Positions 56,860 through 64,000 of a stretch of DNA of 64,000 nucleotides are shown here, piece by piece; within the stretch, counting starts at the first letter, position 1, and each line of letters starts with the position of its first letter. Origin of the DNA: Streptomyces lavendulae subsp. lavendulae (GTDB lineage: Bacteria > Actinomycetota > Actinomycetes > Streptomycetales > Streptomycetaceae); assembly GCF_002803845.1 (NCBI RefSeq), contig NZ_CP024985.1:3844001-3908000 (forward strand), written 5' to 3'. Below the pieces are notes generated by a model. That model did no database searches, was not told the origin of the DNA, and saw nothing but the letters and a program-made list of their open reading frames with translations. The position numbers and the translations under genes are program-made.

Positions 56860-58311
56860 ATGACCTCGCGTCGCTCCTCCCGCATGCTCACCGTCGCCCT
56901 CACCACCTTCGTCGCCGCGCCGATGCTGGCCGTCGCCCTGCCCGCCGTCTCGGCGCAGGCCGAGTCCCAGACCGTCGCCTCGATCGCCCGGGGCCAGGTC
57001 GGCGGCACGTGCGGCGACTACAACTGCCAGTACCCCGGCGCCTGGTGCGCCGAGTTCACCCGCTGGGTGTGGAACAAGGCCGGCGCGAACACCTCCGGCA
57101 TCAGCGCGGCGGCCGTCAGCATCTACCAGTACGGCAAGAACAAGGGGACGCTGCACGGCAGCCCGCAGGTCGGCGACGCGGTCCTCTACGACAAGGACGG
57201 CAGCCTGAACGACGGCGACGCCGACCACGTCAACATCGTCGTCGCGGTCGACGGGGACAGCATCCAGACCGTCGGCGGCAACGAGAGCGGCGGCGTGCGC
57301 TTCCGCAGCTGGTTCAACTGGAAGACCAACTCCAGCCCGGTGGGCGCCGGCCGGGCCCTGGCCTTCGTCGGCCCGTCCGGTCTGTCGGAGACCCCCACCG
57401 CGCCGGTCAGCAAGGCCGGTGACCTCTTCCACGCCACCCGTCTCGCCGACGGCAACTGGGAGGGCTTCGCCCCGCTGAACGGCTTCGGCGGCGCGGCGTT
57501 CTTCAACGCCTCCCAGGAATCCATCGCGGCGACCCCGGACGGCTCGACGCAGACCCTGGCCACCGGGAACGACGGCAACCTCTACCACACCGCCCGCTAC
57601 GCGGACCGTTCCTGGACGGGCTGGGCCAAGGTCGACGGTTACGCCGGCGCCGCGAACTTCGGCGCGAGGGACCAGGCGATGGCCGGCATGCCCAACGGCG
57701 ACGCCCAGCTCATGGCCATCGGCAACGACGGCAAGATCTACCAGAACACCCGCTACAAGGCCGGCAACTGGCAGGGCTGGTCCCCCGTCGGCACCTGGCA
57801 GGCCAAGAAGATCGCCGTCGCCGGCCTCCCCGACGGCTCCACCCAGACCCTCATCATCGGCAACGACGGCAACATCTACCACGCCATCCGCTCCACCGAC
57901 GGCACCTGGACCGGCTGGAACGCCGTCGACGGCCTCGGCGACGCCACCTTCCAGGCCGGCAACATCGCCATCGCCGCACTCCCCAACGGCGACACCCAGC
58001 TCCTCGCCACCGGCAGCGACGGCCTCGTCTACCACAACATCCGCAACGCCAACGGAACCTGGCAGGGCTGGAGCAAGGTCGACGGCTACGGCGGCGCCCC
58101 CGGCTTCGCCGCCAGCAGCCTCGCCATCACCGGCCTGCCCAACGGCGACACCCAGATGCTCGCCGTAGGCAACGACGGCAAGACCTACCACGCCGCCCGC
58201 TACGCCAACGGCAGCTGGCAGGGCTGGTGGGCCACCGGAATGGGCGCCCAGAAGGTCGCCATCACCGGCCTCACCGACGGCAGCACCCAGATGCTCGCCA
58301 CCCGCAACTGA
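56860..58311 (+). CDS. Secreted CHAP-domain peptidoglycan hydrolase with C-terminal beta-propeller (PLL/tachylectin-like)
   Basis: 483 residues. Signal peptide 1-34 (cut near SAQA-E). CHAP domain about 38-170: Cys63 in AWCAEF and His123 in ADHVNIVV form the catalytic pair; likely a wall amidase or endopeptidase. From about 181, repeated GNDGNxYHxxRxxxGxWxGW units form a lectin-like propeller that probably binds wall carbohydrate. The last 911 bp (57401-58311) are nearly identical to the next gene. A hairpin follows. Confidence 0.94.
   Translation: MTSRRSSRMLTVALTTFVAAPMLAVALPAVSAQAESQTVASIARGQVGGTCGDYNCQYPGAWCAEFTRWVWNKAGANTSGISAAAVSIYQYGKNKGTLHGSPQVGDAVLYDKDGSLNDGDADHVNIVVAVDGDSIQTVGGNESGGVRFRSWFNWKTNSSPVGAGRALAFVGPSGLSETPTAPVSKAGDLFHATRLADGNWEGFAPLNGFGGAAFFNASQESIAATPDGSTQTLATGNDGNLYHTARYADRSWTGWAKVDGYAGAANFGARDQAMAGMPNGDAQLMAIGNDGKIYQNTRYKAGNWQGWSPVGTWQAKKIAVAGLPDGSTQTLIIGNDGNIYHAIRSTDGTWTGWNAVDGLGDATFQAGNIAIAALPNGDTQLLATGSDGLVYHNIRNANGTWQGWSKVDGYGGAPGFAASSLAITGLPNGDTQMLAVGNDGKTYHAARYANGSWQGWWATGMGAQKVAITGLTDGSTQMLATRN
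57401..58311 (+). repeat. Direct repeat copy A (propeller module)
   Basis: Aligns to 58808-59718 at a constant 1,407-bp offset. From about 57656 to the stop I found one difference (C57966 versus T59373). The remaining differences are concentrated in two short blocks, 57446-57475 and 57600-57650. Confidence 0.95.
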
Positions 58312-58317
58312 GTCCGC

Positions 58318-58351
58318 GGGGCCGGCCCACCACACCCGGTGGGCCGGCCCC
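58318..58351. terminator. Hairpin terminator after the CHAP gene
   Basis: Perfect 14-bp stem GGGGCCGGCCCACC with an ACACCC loop, seven bases past the stop codon, so the two hydrolase genes are separate transcripts. Confidence 0.75.
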
Positions 58352-58413
58352 CGCCGCACCGCCGTCGCAGCCCGCCGCCGCCCTTCCGCCCGTAGCAGAG
58401 AGAGACCTCCGCG

Positions 58414-59718
58414 ATGTCCCGCAACGCCGTTCGCCGCCCCCGCCTCGCCGTCATCACCGCCACCGCGCTCGCAGCCGTCGCCCTCTCGACGATCGGCGCC
58501 GGGTCCGCGCAGGCCGCCTCCGTCTCCACCTGGGACAAGGTGGCGCAGTGCGAGAGCACCAACAACTGGAGCATCAACACCGGCAACGGCTACTACGGCG
58601 GTCTCCAGATACTCAAGAGCACCTGGGACTCCTTCGGCGGGCGGGCCTACGCCGCCTACCCCCACCAGGCCACGAAGAAGCAGCAGATCCTGATCGCCGA
58701 GAAGATCCTGGCCGGCCAGGGCGCCGGCGCCTGGGGCAGCTGCGGCGCGGCCGCGAGCCTGGGCTCGGACCACTCGGACCCGTACCCCGGCGACACCGCC
58801 CCGCCGGCGCCGGTCAGCAAGGCCGGTGACCTCTTCCACGCCATCCGTCTCGCCGACGGGAACTGGACCCCGTTCCAGGCGCTGAACGGCTTCGGCGGCG
58901 CGGCGTTCTTCAACGCCTCCCAGGAATCCATCGCGGCGACCCCGGACGGCTCGACGCAGACCCTGGCCACCGGGAACGACGGCAACCTCTACCACACCGC
59001 CCGCTACACCAACGGCCAGTGGACCGGGTGGGCGGCCCTCCCCGGCTTCGCCGGCGCCGCGAACTTCGGCGCGAGGGACCAGGCGATGGCCGGCATGCCC
59101 AACGGCGACGCCCAGCTCATGGCCATCGGCAACGACGGCAAGATCTACCAGAACACCCGCTACAAGGCCGGCAACTGGCAGGGCTGGTCCCCCGTCGGCA
59201 CCTGGCAGGCCAAGAAGATCGCCGTCGCCGGCCTCCCCGACGGCTCCACCCAGACCCTCATCATCGGCAACGACGGCAACATCTACCACGCCATCCGCTC
59301 CACCGACGGCACCTGGACCGGCTGGAACGCCGTCGACGGCCTCGGCGACGCCACCTTCCAGGCCGGCAACATTGCCATCGCCGCACTCCCCAACGGCGAC
59401 ACCCAGCTCCTCGCCACCGGCAGCGACGGCCTCGTCTACCACAACATCCGCAACGCCAACGGAACCTGGCAGGGCTGGAGCAAGGTCGACGGCTACGGCG
59501 GCGCCCCCGGCTTCGCCGCCAGCAGCCTCGCCATCACCGGCCTGCCCAACGGCGACACCCAGATGCTCGCCGTAGGCAACGACGGCAAGACCTACCACGC
59601 CGCCCGCTACGCCAACGGCAGCTGGCAGGGCTGGTGGGCCACCGGAATGGGCGCCCAGAAGGTCGCCATCACCGGCCTCACCGACGGCAGCACCCAGATG
59701 CTCGCCACCCGCAACTGA
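58414..59718 (+). CDS. Secreted resuscitation-promoting-factor-like transglycosylase with the same beta-propeller
   Basis: 434 residues. Signal peptide 1-34 (GSAQA-A). Rpf/transglycosylase-like domain about 38-115: WDKVAQCESTNNWSINTGNG with the likely catalytic Glu47, YYGGLQILKSTWDSFGG and two cysteines. A Pro-rich hinge leads into the propeller, nearly identical to the CHAP protein. Rpf-type enzymes cut peptidoglycan during spore germination or regrowth. GAGAGAGACC lies just before ATG 58414. Confidence 0.95.
   Translation: MSRNAVRRPRLAVITATALAAVALSTIGAGSAQAASVSTWDKVAQCESTNNWSINTGNGYYGGLQILKSTWDSFGGRAYAAYPHQATKKQQILIAEKILAGQGAGAWGSCGAAASLGSDHSDPYPGDTAPPAPVSKAGDLFHAIRLADGNWTPFQALNGFGGAAFFNASQESIAATPDGSTQTLATGNDGNLYHTARYTNGQWTGWAALPGFAGAANFGARDQAMAGMPNGDAQLMAIGNDGKIYQNTRYKAGNWQGWSPVGTWQAKKIAVAGLPDGSTQTLIIGNDGNIYHAIRSTDGTWTGWNAVDGLGDATFQAGNIAIAALPNGDTQLLATGSDGLVYHNIRNANGTWQGWSKVDGYGGAPGFAASSLAITGLPNGDTQMLAVGNDGKTYHAARYANGSWQGWWATGMGAQKVAITGLTDGSTQMLATRN
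58808..59718 (+). repeat. Direct repeat copy B (propeller module)
   Basis: See 57401-58311. Such near-identity between genes with unrelated catalytic domains indicates recent duplication or gene conversion of the binding module. Confidence 0.95.
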
Positions 59719-59732
59719 TCACCGCACCACCC

Positions 59733-59766
59733 CGTACGCGGTTCCGGTTCCCCGGAGCCGCGTACG
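59733..59766. terminator. Hairpin terminator between convergent genes
   Basis: CGTACGCGGTTCCGG (59733-59747) pairs with 59752-59766 with one G-U, loop of four, between the transglycosylase and the anti-sigma gene. Confidence 0.7.
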
Positions 59767-59775
59767 CGCGTACCC

Positions 59776-61038
59776 CTACAGCCGGCTCAGCGAAGCCGCC
59801 GCGAACAGGACGTCGCGGATCGCCTCGCGGTCGCCGGTCTGGCCGACGGCGGCGTCCTCCGGGGAGATGTGCCCGGCGGCGAGCTGGCAGAACTCGACGC
59901 CGTCCAGCGCGACCTCCGCCACCGTGTGCTCCCGCGACGGCTTCGCCGCCGGGGAGTCCAGGGCGATGTCCCAGGAGCCGCCGCCCGCCCCCTCGATCTC
60001 CAGGTGCAGGGTCCGCCCCGGAGCGCCCGCCGCGACCAGGCCGCGCGGCGGCGCCGCCAGCCCCGAGCGCCGGCGGCCCGCCAGGGCGGTGGGGAGCAGC
60101 CGCGCCGCGAGGTCGATCATGCGGTGCAGGTGCGGGCCCGACGGCGGCCCGTACGGGTAGTCCACGGCCTCGGCGATGTCCGAGGCGTGCACCCAGCACT
60201 CGAAGGCCCGCTCCAGGAAGGCGTCGGCGAGCGGCAGCGCGAAGGGCCCGTAGTCGACGGCGAGTTCGGCGGCGCCCCGGCCCGCGAAGGAGACCGTACG
60301 GACCAGGGTGTGGCCCTGCTCCCGCCAGGGGTCGCGGACCGCGCCGGTGCCCGGGCGGGCGTCGGAGCTCCAGAAGTGCTCCGTGCGCCCCGCGGGTCCG
60401 CCCGGGGGTGCGTGCGGCCCCAGCGGATCGTCGAGGCCGAGGGCGGTGGCGACGAGCCCGTCCACCGTCAGCAGGTGGCCGATCACCCCGGACACGGTGG
60501 TCCGGCGGGTGCGGCGGCGCTCCTCCTGGAACCACTTCAGCCGGACGGGGGTGTCCCACTCCGCCTCGCCGAAGTCCCGCAGCAGCGCGTCGAGGCGCGC
60601 GGTCTCGGTGTCGTACGGGCCCGCCCACACCGGTACCGGGATGCGGGCGGGGCGCCTGCCCAGGCAGTCCTCCAGCACCCGCGAACGCAGCAGCGGCTTG
60701 AGGTCGAGGGTCTCCTCGGGGTGCAGCAGCCCCACGGCGTCCCGCAGCCGCAGCGCCTCCTCCGCGCAGGGCGCGCACTCGGTGAGGTGGTCCTCCACGG
60801 CCTGGGTCTCCTCGGCGGAGCAGGCGGCGAGCGCCCACGCTCCGAGCAGGGACTTCAGTACGCGGTGCGGGGGCGGCGGTGCGGGCACCGGCTCGGGCGG
60901 TTCCAGGTCGTCACCGGCCGGGCGGGGTCCCGGTATCCGCGGCGCGCGGCCCGCCGCGTACTCGTGGGCCGCGTCGTGGGCCGCGTCGTGGGCTTCGCCG
61001 GGGGTGCCTTCGGGGGTGCCTTCGGAGGGGGCGGTCAT
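59776..61038 (-). CDS. Anti-sigma factor with zinc-finger and MDMPI (maleylpyruvate-isomerase-like) domain
   Basis: 420 residues. His/Ala repeat at about 17-27, a zinc anti-sigma motif H84-x3-C88-x2-C91 (EDHLTECAPC) at 60-125, then a DinB-like mycothiol-dependent isomerase domain (about 140-275: LKWFQEERRRTRRTTVSGVI, FLERAFECWVHASDIAEAVD) and a C-terminal domain. ATG 61038 overlaps the sigma gene stop (TGATG). It should sequester the upstream sigma factor and may respond to thiol or redox change. No membrane segment is visible. Confidence 0.9.
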   Translation of the reverse strand: MTAPSEGTPEGTPGEAHDAAHDAAHEYAAGRAPRIPGPRPAGDDLEPPEPVPAPPPPHRVLKSLLGAWALAACSAEETQAVEDHLTECAPCAEEALRLRDAVGLLHPEETLDLKPLLRSRVLEDCLGRRPARIPVPVWAGPYDTETARLDALLRDFGEAEWDTPVRLKWFQEERRRTRRTTVSGVIGHLLTVDGLVATALGLDDPLGPHAPPGGPAGRTEHFWSSDARPGTGAVRDPWREQGHTLVRTVSFAGRGAAELAVDYGPFALPLADAFLERAFECWVHASDIAEAVDYPYGPPSGPHLHRMIDLAARLLPTALAGRRRSGLAAPPRGLVAAGAPGRTLHLEIEGAGGGSWDIALDSPAAKPSREHTVAEVALDGVEFCQLAAGHISPEDAAVGQTGDREAIRDVLFAAASLSRL

Positions 61039-61598
61039 CAGGTGGTTCCGTATCCGCGAGGGGCAGGGTCCTCCCGGGGGAGGACGTTGGCGGTCGACAG
61101 CAGCTGGAGGCCGAGCCGCAGCCGGCGGCGCGCCTCGTCCTCGCTGATCTGCAGGTCGGCGGCGGCCTGCCGGTAGTCGCGCCGCTTGAAGTAGGCGAGT
61201 TCCAGGGCGGCGCGCAGCGGCGCGGGCATGGAGGTGACGATGTAGTCGGCGCGGGCGGCGGCGTTGGCGCTGCGCACCTTCTGCTCCAGCTCCTCGTGGG
61301 AGCCCCGGCCGAATTCGACCTGGCGCAGCCGGGCGACGGCCTGGCCCTGGGCGATCCGGGCGACCCAGGAGCGCATGGAGCCCTGCTTGGGGTCGTAGGC
61401 GTCGGGGTTCTCCCAGATGTAGCCGAAGACCTCGCGGGTGATCCGGTCCGCGGCCTTCTCGTCGCCCAGCACCCGGTGCGCCAGGCCGTGCACGAGGGAG
61501 GCGAAGCGGTCGTAGAGCTCGCCGAGCGCGGCGGCCTCACCGCGCGCGAGACGCTGCTGCATGCGGCGGTCCCAACGCGGTGGAACGTCCTTCGCCAT
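61038..61598 (-). CDS. ECF sigma factor
   Basis: 186 residues. Region 2: LYDRFASLVHGLAHRVLGDE, AADRITREVFGYIWENPDAY and GSMRSWVARIAQGQAVARLR. Region 4: PAPLRAALELAYFKRRDYRQ, AAADLQISEDEARRRLRLGL. Start ATG 61598 follows GGGAGG; the frame extends further upstream to 61715 but without support. Translationally coupled with its anti-sigma factor. No autoregulatory promoter was identified by eye. Confidence 0.93.
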   Translation of the reverse strand: MAKDVPPRWDRRMQQRLARGEAAALGELYDRFASLVHGLAHRVLGDEKAADRITREVFGYIWENPDAYDPKQGSMRSWVARIAQGQAVARLRQVEFGRGSHEELEQKVRSANAAARADYIVTSMPAPLRAALELAYFKRRDYRQAAADLQISEDEARRRLRLGLQLLSTANVLPREDPAPRGYGTT

Positions 61599-61865
61599 GC
61601 CGCCTCCCGCCGTGTGCCGACCCGTCAAATGTAGTGCGCAACCGATGGAACGCGCCTGTTTTGGGCGAACCCCGTCCGCGGACCACGCCTTACGTGCTAG
61701 GGCCACCGTTGGCACAGGTGTACGCGCCCTGCCGCGCTCCCCGTGCGCGGGTTCGATGCGGCCACCTCCTTGACCGCTTCGCTTAACGCTCAGGCCACCG
61801 AGGCCTTACGCTCCTGCCTGTCTTGAACTGCACTCCCTCGCACACGTGAAGGCGGAACTCCGCAT

Positions 61866-62387
61866 ATGGACAGCGCAGAATACGAGCGCAAGATCGCCGC
61901 CCGATTCGCCACTTTCGACCAGGACGGATCCGGCTACATCGATCGGGAGGACTTCAGTACGGCGGCCAGGGCCGTACTGGCCGAATTCGGCACCACCGCG
62001 CGGTCGGACAAGGGCCAGGCCGTCTTCAACGGGGCGGAGGCGTTCTGGCAGGGGATGGCCGGGATCGCCGACGTGGACGGGGACCAGCGGGTGTCCCGGG
62101 AGGAGTTCGTCACCGGGGCGGCCAAGCGGCTGCGGGACAGTCCGCAGCGGTTCGCGGAGATCGCGCGCCCGTTCTTGGCCGCGGTGATCGCGGTGGCGGA
62201 CGAGGACGGCACCGGCGCCGCGACCCCGACGGCCGCGGCCCGCGTCCTGCGGGTGCTCGGCACCGCGCCGGAGCTGGCCGGCCCGGTGGCGCGGGCGCTG
62301 GACGCGGACGGCGACGGCCTGATCTCCGAGGACGAGATCCTGGCGGCCTTCGCGGGCTACTGCGGGGTGGAGGCACCCGACGCGTGA
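61866..62387 (+). CDS. EF-hand calcium-binding protein (calerythrin-like)
   Basis: 173 residues, four EF-hand positions: D18-x-D20-x-S22 with D29 last, D69-x-D71-x-D73 with E80, a degenerate D112-x-D114-x-T116 ending in Ala, and D146-x-D148-x-D150 with E157. Hands 1, 2 and 4 look able to bind Ca2+. No signal peptide, so a cytosolic buffer or sensor, like Streptomyces calcium-binding proteins. GAAGGCGG lies 10 bases or more before ATG 61866. Confidence 0.94.
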   Translation: MDSAEYERKIAARFATFDQDGSGYIDREDFSTAARAVLAEFGTTARSDKGQAVFNGAEAFWQGMAGIADVDGDQRVSREEFVTGAAKRLRDSPQRFAEIARPFLAAVIAVADEDGTGAATPTAAARVLRVLGTAPELAGPVARALDADGDGLISEDEILAAFAGYCGVEAPDA

Positions 62388-62451
62388 CAGCGCGCGCGGC
62401 GGGCCGGGCGGTGTCCGCCCGGCCCGCCGCGCGGGCTCGCTCGGTGCGCCG

Positions 62452-63330
62452 TCAGGCGAAGACGACGGTGCGGCTGCCGTTCAGCAGGACGCGGTGCTCG
62501 CTGTGCCACTTCACCGCGCGGGCGAGCGCCTGGCACTCCACGTCGCGGCCGATGGCGACCAGCTGGTCGGGCGTGACCTCGTGGCCGACGCGCTCGACCT
62601 CCTGCTCGATGATCGGGCCCTCGTCGAGGTCGGCGGTCACGTAGTGCGCGGTGGCGCCGATGAGCTTCACACCGCGGGCGTGCGCCTGGTGGTAGGGCTT
62701 GGCGCCCTTGAAGCTCGGCAGGAAGGAGTGGTGGATGTTGATGATCCGCCCGCTCAGTTCCTTGCACAGGGTGTCGGACAGCACCTGCATGTAGCGGGCG
62801 AGGACGACGAGCTGGACGTCCTGCGCGCGGACCAGTTCGAGCAGCTGCGCCTCGGCGTCCGCCTTGGTGTCCTTGGTGACCGGGATGTGCACGAAGGGCA
62901 CGTCGTACGAGCCGACCAGCTCGGCGAAGTCGGTGTGGTTCGAGACCACGGCCGCGATCTCCACGGGCAGCGCGCCGATCCGCGAGCGGAACAGCAGGTC
63001 GTTCAGGCAGTGGCCGAACTTCGACACCATGAGGACGATCCGCATGCGCTCGTCGGAGCGGTGGATCTGCCAGTCCATACGGAAGGAGTCGCCGATCGCG
63101 GCGAAGCTCGCGCGCAGCTTCTCCACGGTGACCGCCGGCTCGGCCTCGAAGTGCACCCGCATGAAGAAGAGGCCGGTCTCCCGGTCTCCGAACTGCTGGC
63201 TGTCCACGATGTTGCAGCCGGTCATGAAGAGGTAACTCGACACGGCGTGCACGATGCCCTGCTTGTCGGGGCAGGACACGGTCAGGACGTACTGGGGCTG
63301 GGCAGTGGCCTCGGGCTGCGGGTCGCTCAT
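62452..63330 (-). CDS. purU: Formyltetrahydrofolate deformylase
   Basis: 292 residues. N-terminal ACT domain (LTVSCPDKQGIVHAVSSYLF), then the formyltransferase-like domain with IVLMVSKFGHCLNDLL, VVSNHTDF, INIHHSFLPSFKGAKPYHQA (His in the catalytic triad) and HYVTADLDEGPIIEQ (Asp). Hydrolyses 10-formyl-THF to formate and THF and balances one-carbon pools. ATG 63330 is 14 bases after the upstream gene, so it is in its operon. Confidence 0.96.
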   Translation of the reverse strand: MSDPQPEATAQPQYVLTVSCPDKQGIVHAVSSYLFMTGCNIVDSQQFGDRETGLFFMRVHFEAEPAVTVEKLRASFAAIGDSFRMDWQIHRSDERMRIVLMVSKFGHCLNDLLFRSRIGALPVEIAAVVSNHTDFAELVGSYDVPFVHIPVTKDTKADAEAQLLELVRAQDVQLVVLARYMQVLSDTLCKELSGRIINIHHSFLPSFKGAKPYHQAHARGVKLIGATAHYVTADLDEGPIIEQEVERVGHEVTPDQLVAIGRDVECQALARAVKWHSEHRVLLNGSRTVVFA

Positions 63331-63344
63331 GACGGCATAGCCTT

Positions 63345-63848
63345 TCACACCGCGCGGGTGAGCATCCTCAGTACGTCGACCGAGGTGGGCGCCTCGTCCG
63401 GATCCTCCCCGTCCGCCGTCGCCATCCGTACGTGCGCCTCGCGCGCGGCCCGTACCGCCTCGGGCCAGGCGTGGTGCTCCAGGTACGTGGAGACGGGGGC
63501 GTCGGGGCCGACCTGGTGCAGGATCCGCAGCACCCGCAGGACGGCGAGGTCCACGAGGGCGGCCTCCTGTGCGTCCCGGAAGATCGTGCCGACGTACTTG
63601 TCGGCGGACCAGCTGTCGAGCCAGGTGTCCTCGACGAGCCGGTACACGGCGTCGGTGACGTCCCCGTAGCCTTCCGCGCCGGTCAGCCAGACCTCCTCCT
63701 GGAACACCGGGTCGGAGAGCATGTGCAGCGCGGAGCGCACGTTCGCGCGCCAGCGCCACCACGGCATGTCGTTGAGGGGCATGCCGCCCATGGTGGAGGA
63801 GCGGCCGCCGCGGCGGGAAGAGTTCTTCGAACCTTGGGCGAATGTCAC
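63345..63848 (-). CDS. Conserved actinobacterial hypothetical protein upstream of purU
   Basis: 167 residues. MPLNDMPWWRWRANVRSALH, MLSDPVFQEEVWLTGAEGYG, DVTDAVYRLVEDTWLDSWSA and EAALVDLAVLRVLRILHQVG. I have seen this pairing with purU in Streptomyces, but the function is unknown. GTG 63848 fits a leaderless promoter; a shorter start at MGGMPLND is possible. Confidence 0.85.
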   Translation of the reverse strand: MTFAQGSKNSSRRGGRSSTMGGMPLNDMPWWRWRANVRSALHMLSDPVFQEEVWLTGAEGYGDVTDAVYRLVEDTWLDSWSADKYVGTIFRDAQEAALVDLAVLRVLRILHQVGPDAPVSTYLEHHAWPEAVRAAREAHVRMATADGEDPDEAPTSVDVLRMLTRAV

Positions 63849-63855
63849 GCTTTCG

Positions 63856-63861
63856 ATCGTA
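63856..63861 (-). promoter_or_regulatory. Leaderless -10 box TACGAT of the purU operon
   Basis: On the minus strand, TACGAT lies seven bases before GTG 63848 with no ribosome site. Confidence 0.5.
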
Positions 63862-63987
63862 CGTTCCCCCGCGTCCCGATCTTGAAGCGCCTGTGGAGGA
63901 CGACTCCCCAGCAATTCACCTGGGCGTCACCCAATGTTGTGTACACCTCACCATCCAGTTCCCCGGCGAGCGGAATGGTCGGTGGAC

Positions 63988-64000
63988 ATGACCGATCGCC
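63988..64000 (+). CDS. Possible start of a rightward gene, cut by the window edge
   Basis: ATG ACC GAT CGC begins at 63988, with only four codons visible. No strong ribosome site (GGTGGA) precedes it. Assignment is a guess from position. Confidence 0.2.

Noticed and set aside
1..64000. KstR or KstR2 cholesterol regulon operators
   Set aside because: The promoters of the catabolic genes carry CTGAC-N5-GTCAG instead; I did not see TnnAACnnGTTnnA or AnCAAGnnCTTGnT type sites there.

Overview
The window is chromosomal DNA from a Streptomyces or a close relative. The coding DNA is very GC-rich with strong G/C preference at third codon positions. Several genes look leaderless. It carries WhiJ-type gene sets (HATPase, XRE-DUF5753, DUF397), an F420-type nitroreductase, a mycothiol-type MDMPI domain fused to an anti-sigma factor, and one rare TTA (bldA-type) codon at 7126-7128. 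I saw no rRNA, tRNA, CRISPR array, prophage or intact transposase.

Layout. 1-4.0 kb: acyl-CoA ligase (FadD3-like, runs off the left edge) divergent from a thiolase-like/DUF35/crotonase operon. 4-12.6 kb: mixed genes (secreted protein, SRPBCC, methyltransferase, GntR regulator, TTA-containing HATPase, cyclophilin, Ser/Thr kinase with a beta-propeller, VOC protein, TetR regulator). 12.7-33.5 kb: most of a catabolic region with acyl-CoA dehydrogenases, a second thiolase-like protein, DUF35, DoxX, a racemase-fold protein, a flavin monooxygenase, an ADP-forming acyl-CoA synthetase, enoyl-CoA hydratase, flavin reductase, Zn alcohol dehydrogenase, SDR and a cyclase-family hydrolase. It is interrupted at 15.83-16.85 kb by a ~1 kb imperfect palindrome. 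33.5-43.6 kb: DUF2785, a secreted protein, a WhiJ-type locus with three DUF397 genes, a pentapeptide-repeat protein, and a large polymorphic-toxin-like protein followed by two paralogous putative immunity genes. 43.6-50.7 kb: S9 peptidase, DUF4097, an unusual HTH-MarR fusion regulator, an SRPBCC/ArsR operon, a second pentapeptide protein, a CAP protein and a HATPase. 51-56 kb: a third catabolic block (amidohydrolase, paired acyl-CoA dehydrogenases, divergent acyl-CoA ligase). 56-64 kb: a tiny coupled ORF pair, two secreted wall hydrolases sharing a near-identical beta-propeller, an ECF sigma/anti-sigma pair, an EF-hand protein, and purU with its neighbour.

How it works together. The catabolic blocks, spread over 53 kb, share a 15-bp palindrome with consensus CTGAC-N5-GTCAG, usually CTGACG-NNN-CGTCAG. 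It occurs as seven exact and three one-mismatch copies, all in promoter regions of CoA-ester genes. This suggests one dispersed regulon under a single repressor. The TetR gene at 11924 is the only TetR in the window and a candidate. The enzyme set (acyl-CoA ligases, adjacent acyl-CoA dehydrogenases, crotonases, thiolase-like/DUF35 pairs) resembles actinobacterial steroid side-chain and C/D-ring catabolism. However, I see no sterol ring-opening genes here and no KstR/KstR2 operators, so the substrate is unknown. The other main points of interest are the giant palindrome, the toxin/immunity module, the gene-converted wall-hydrolase pair and the scarred DUF397 locus.
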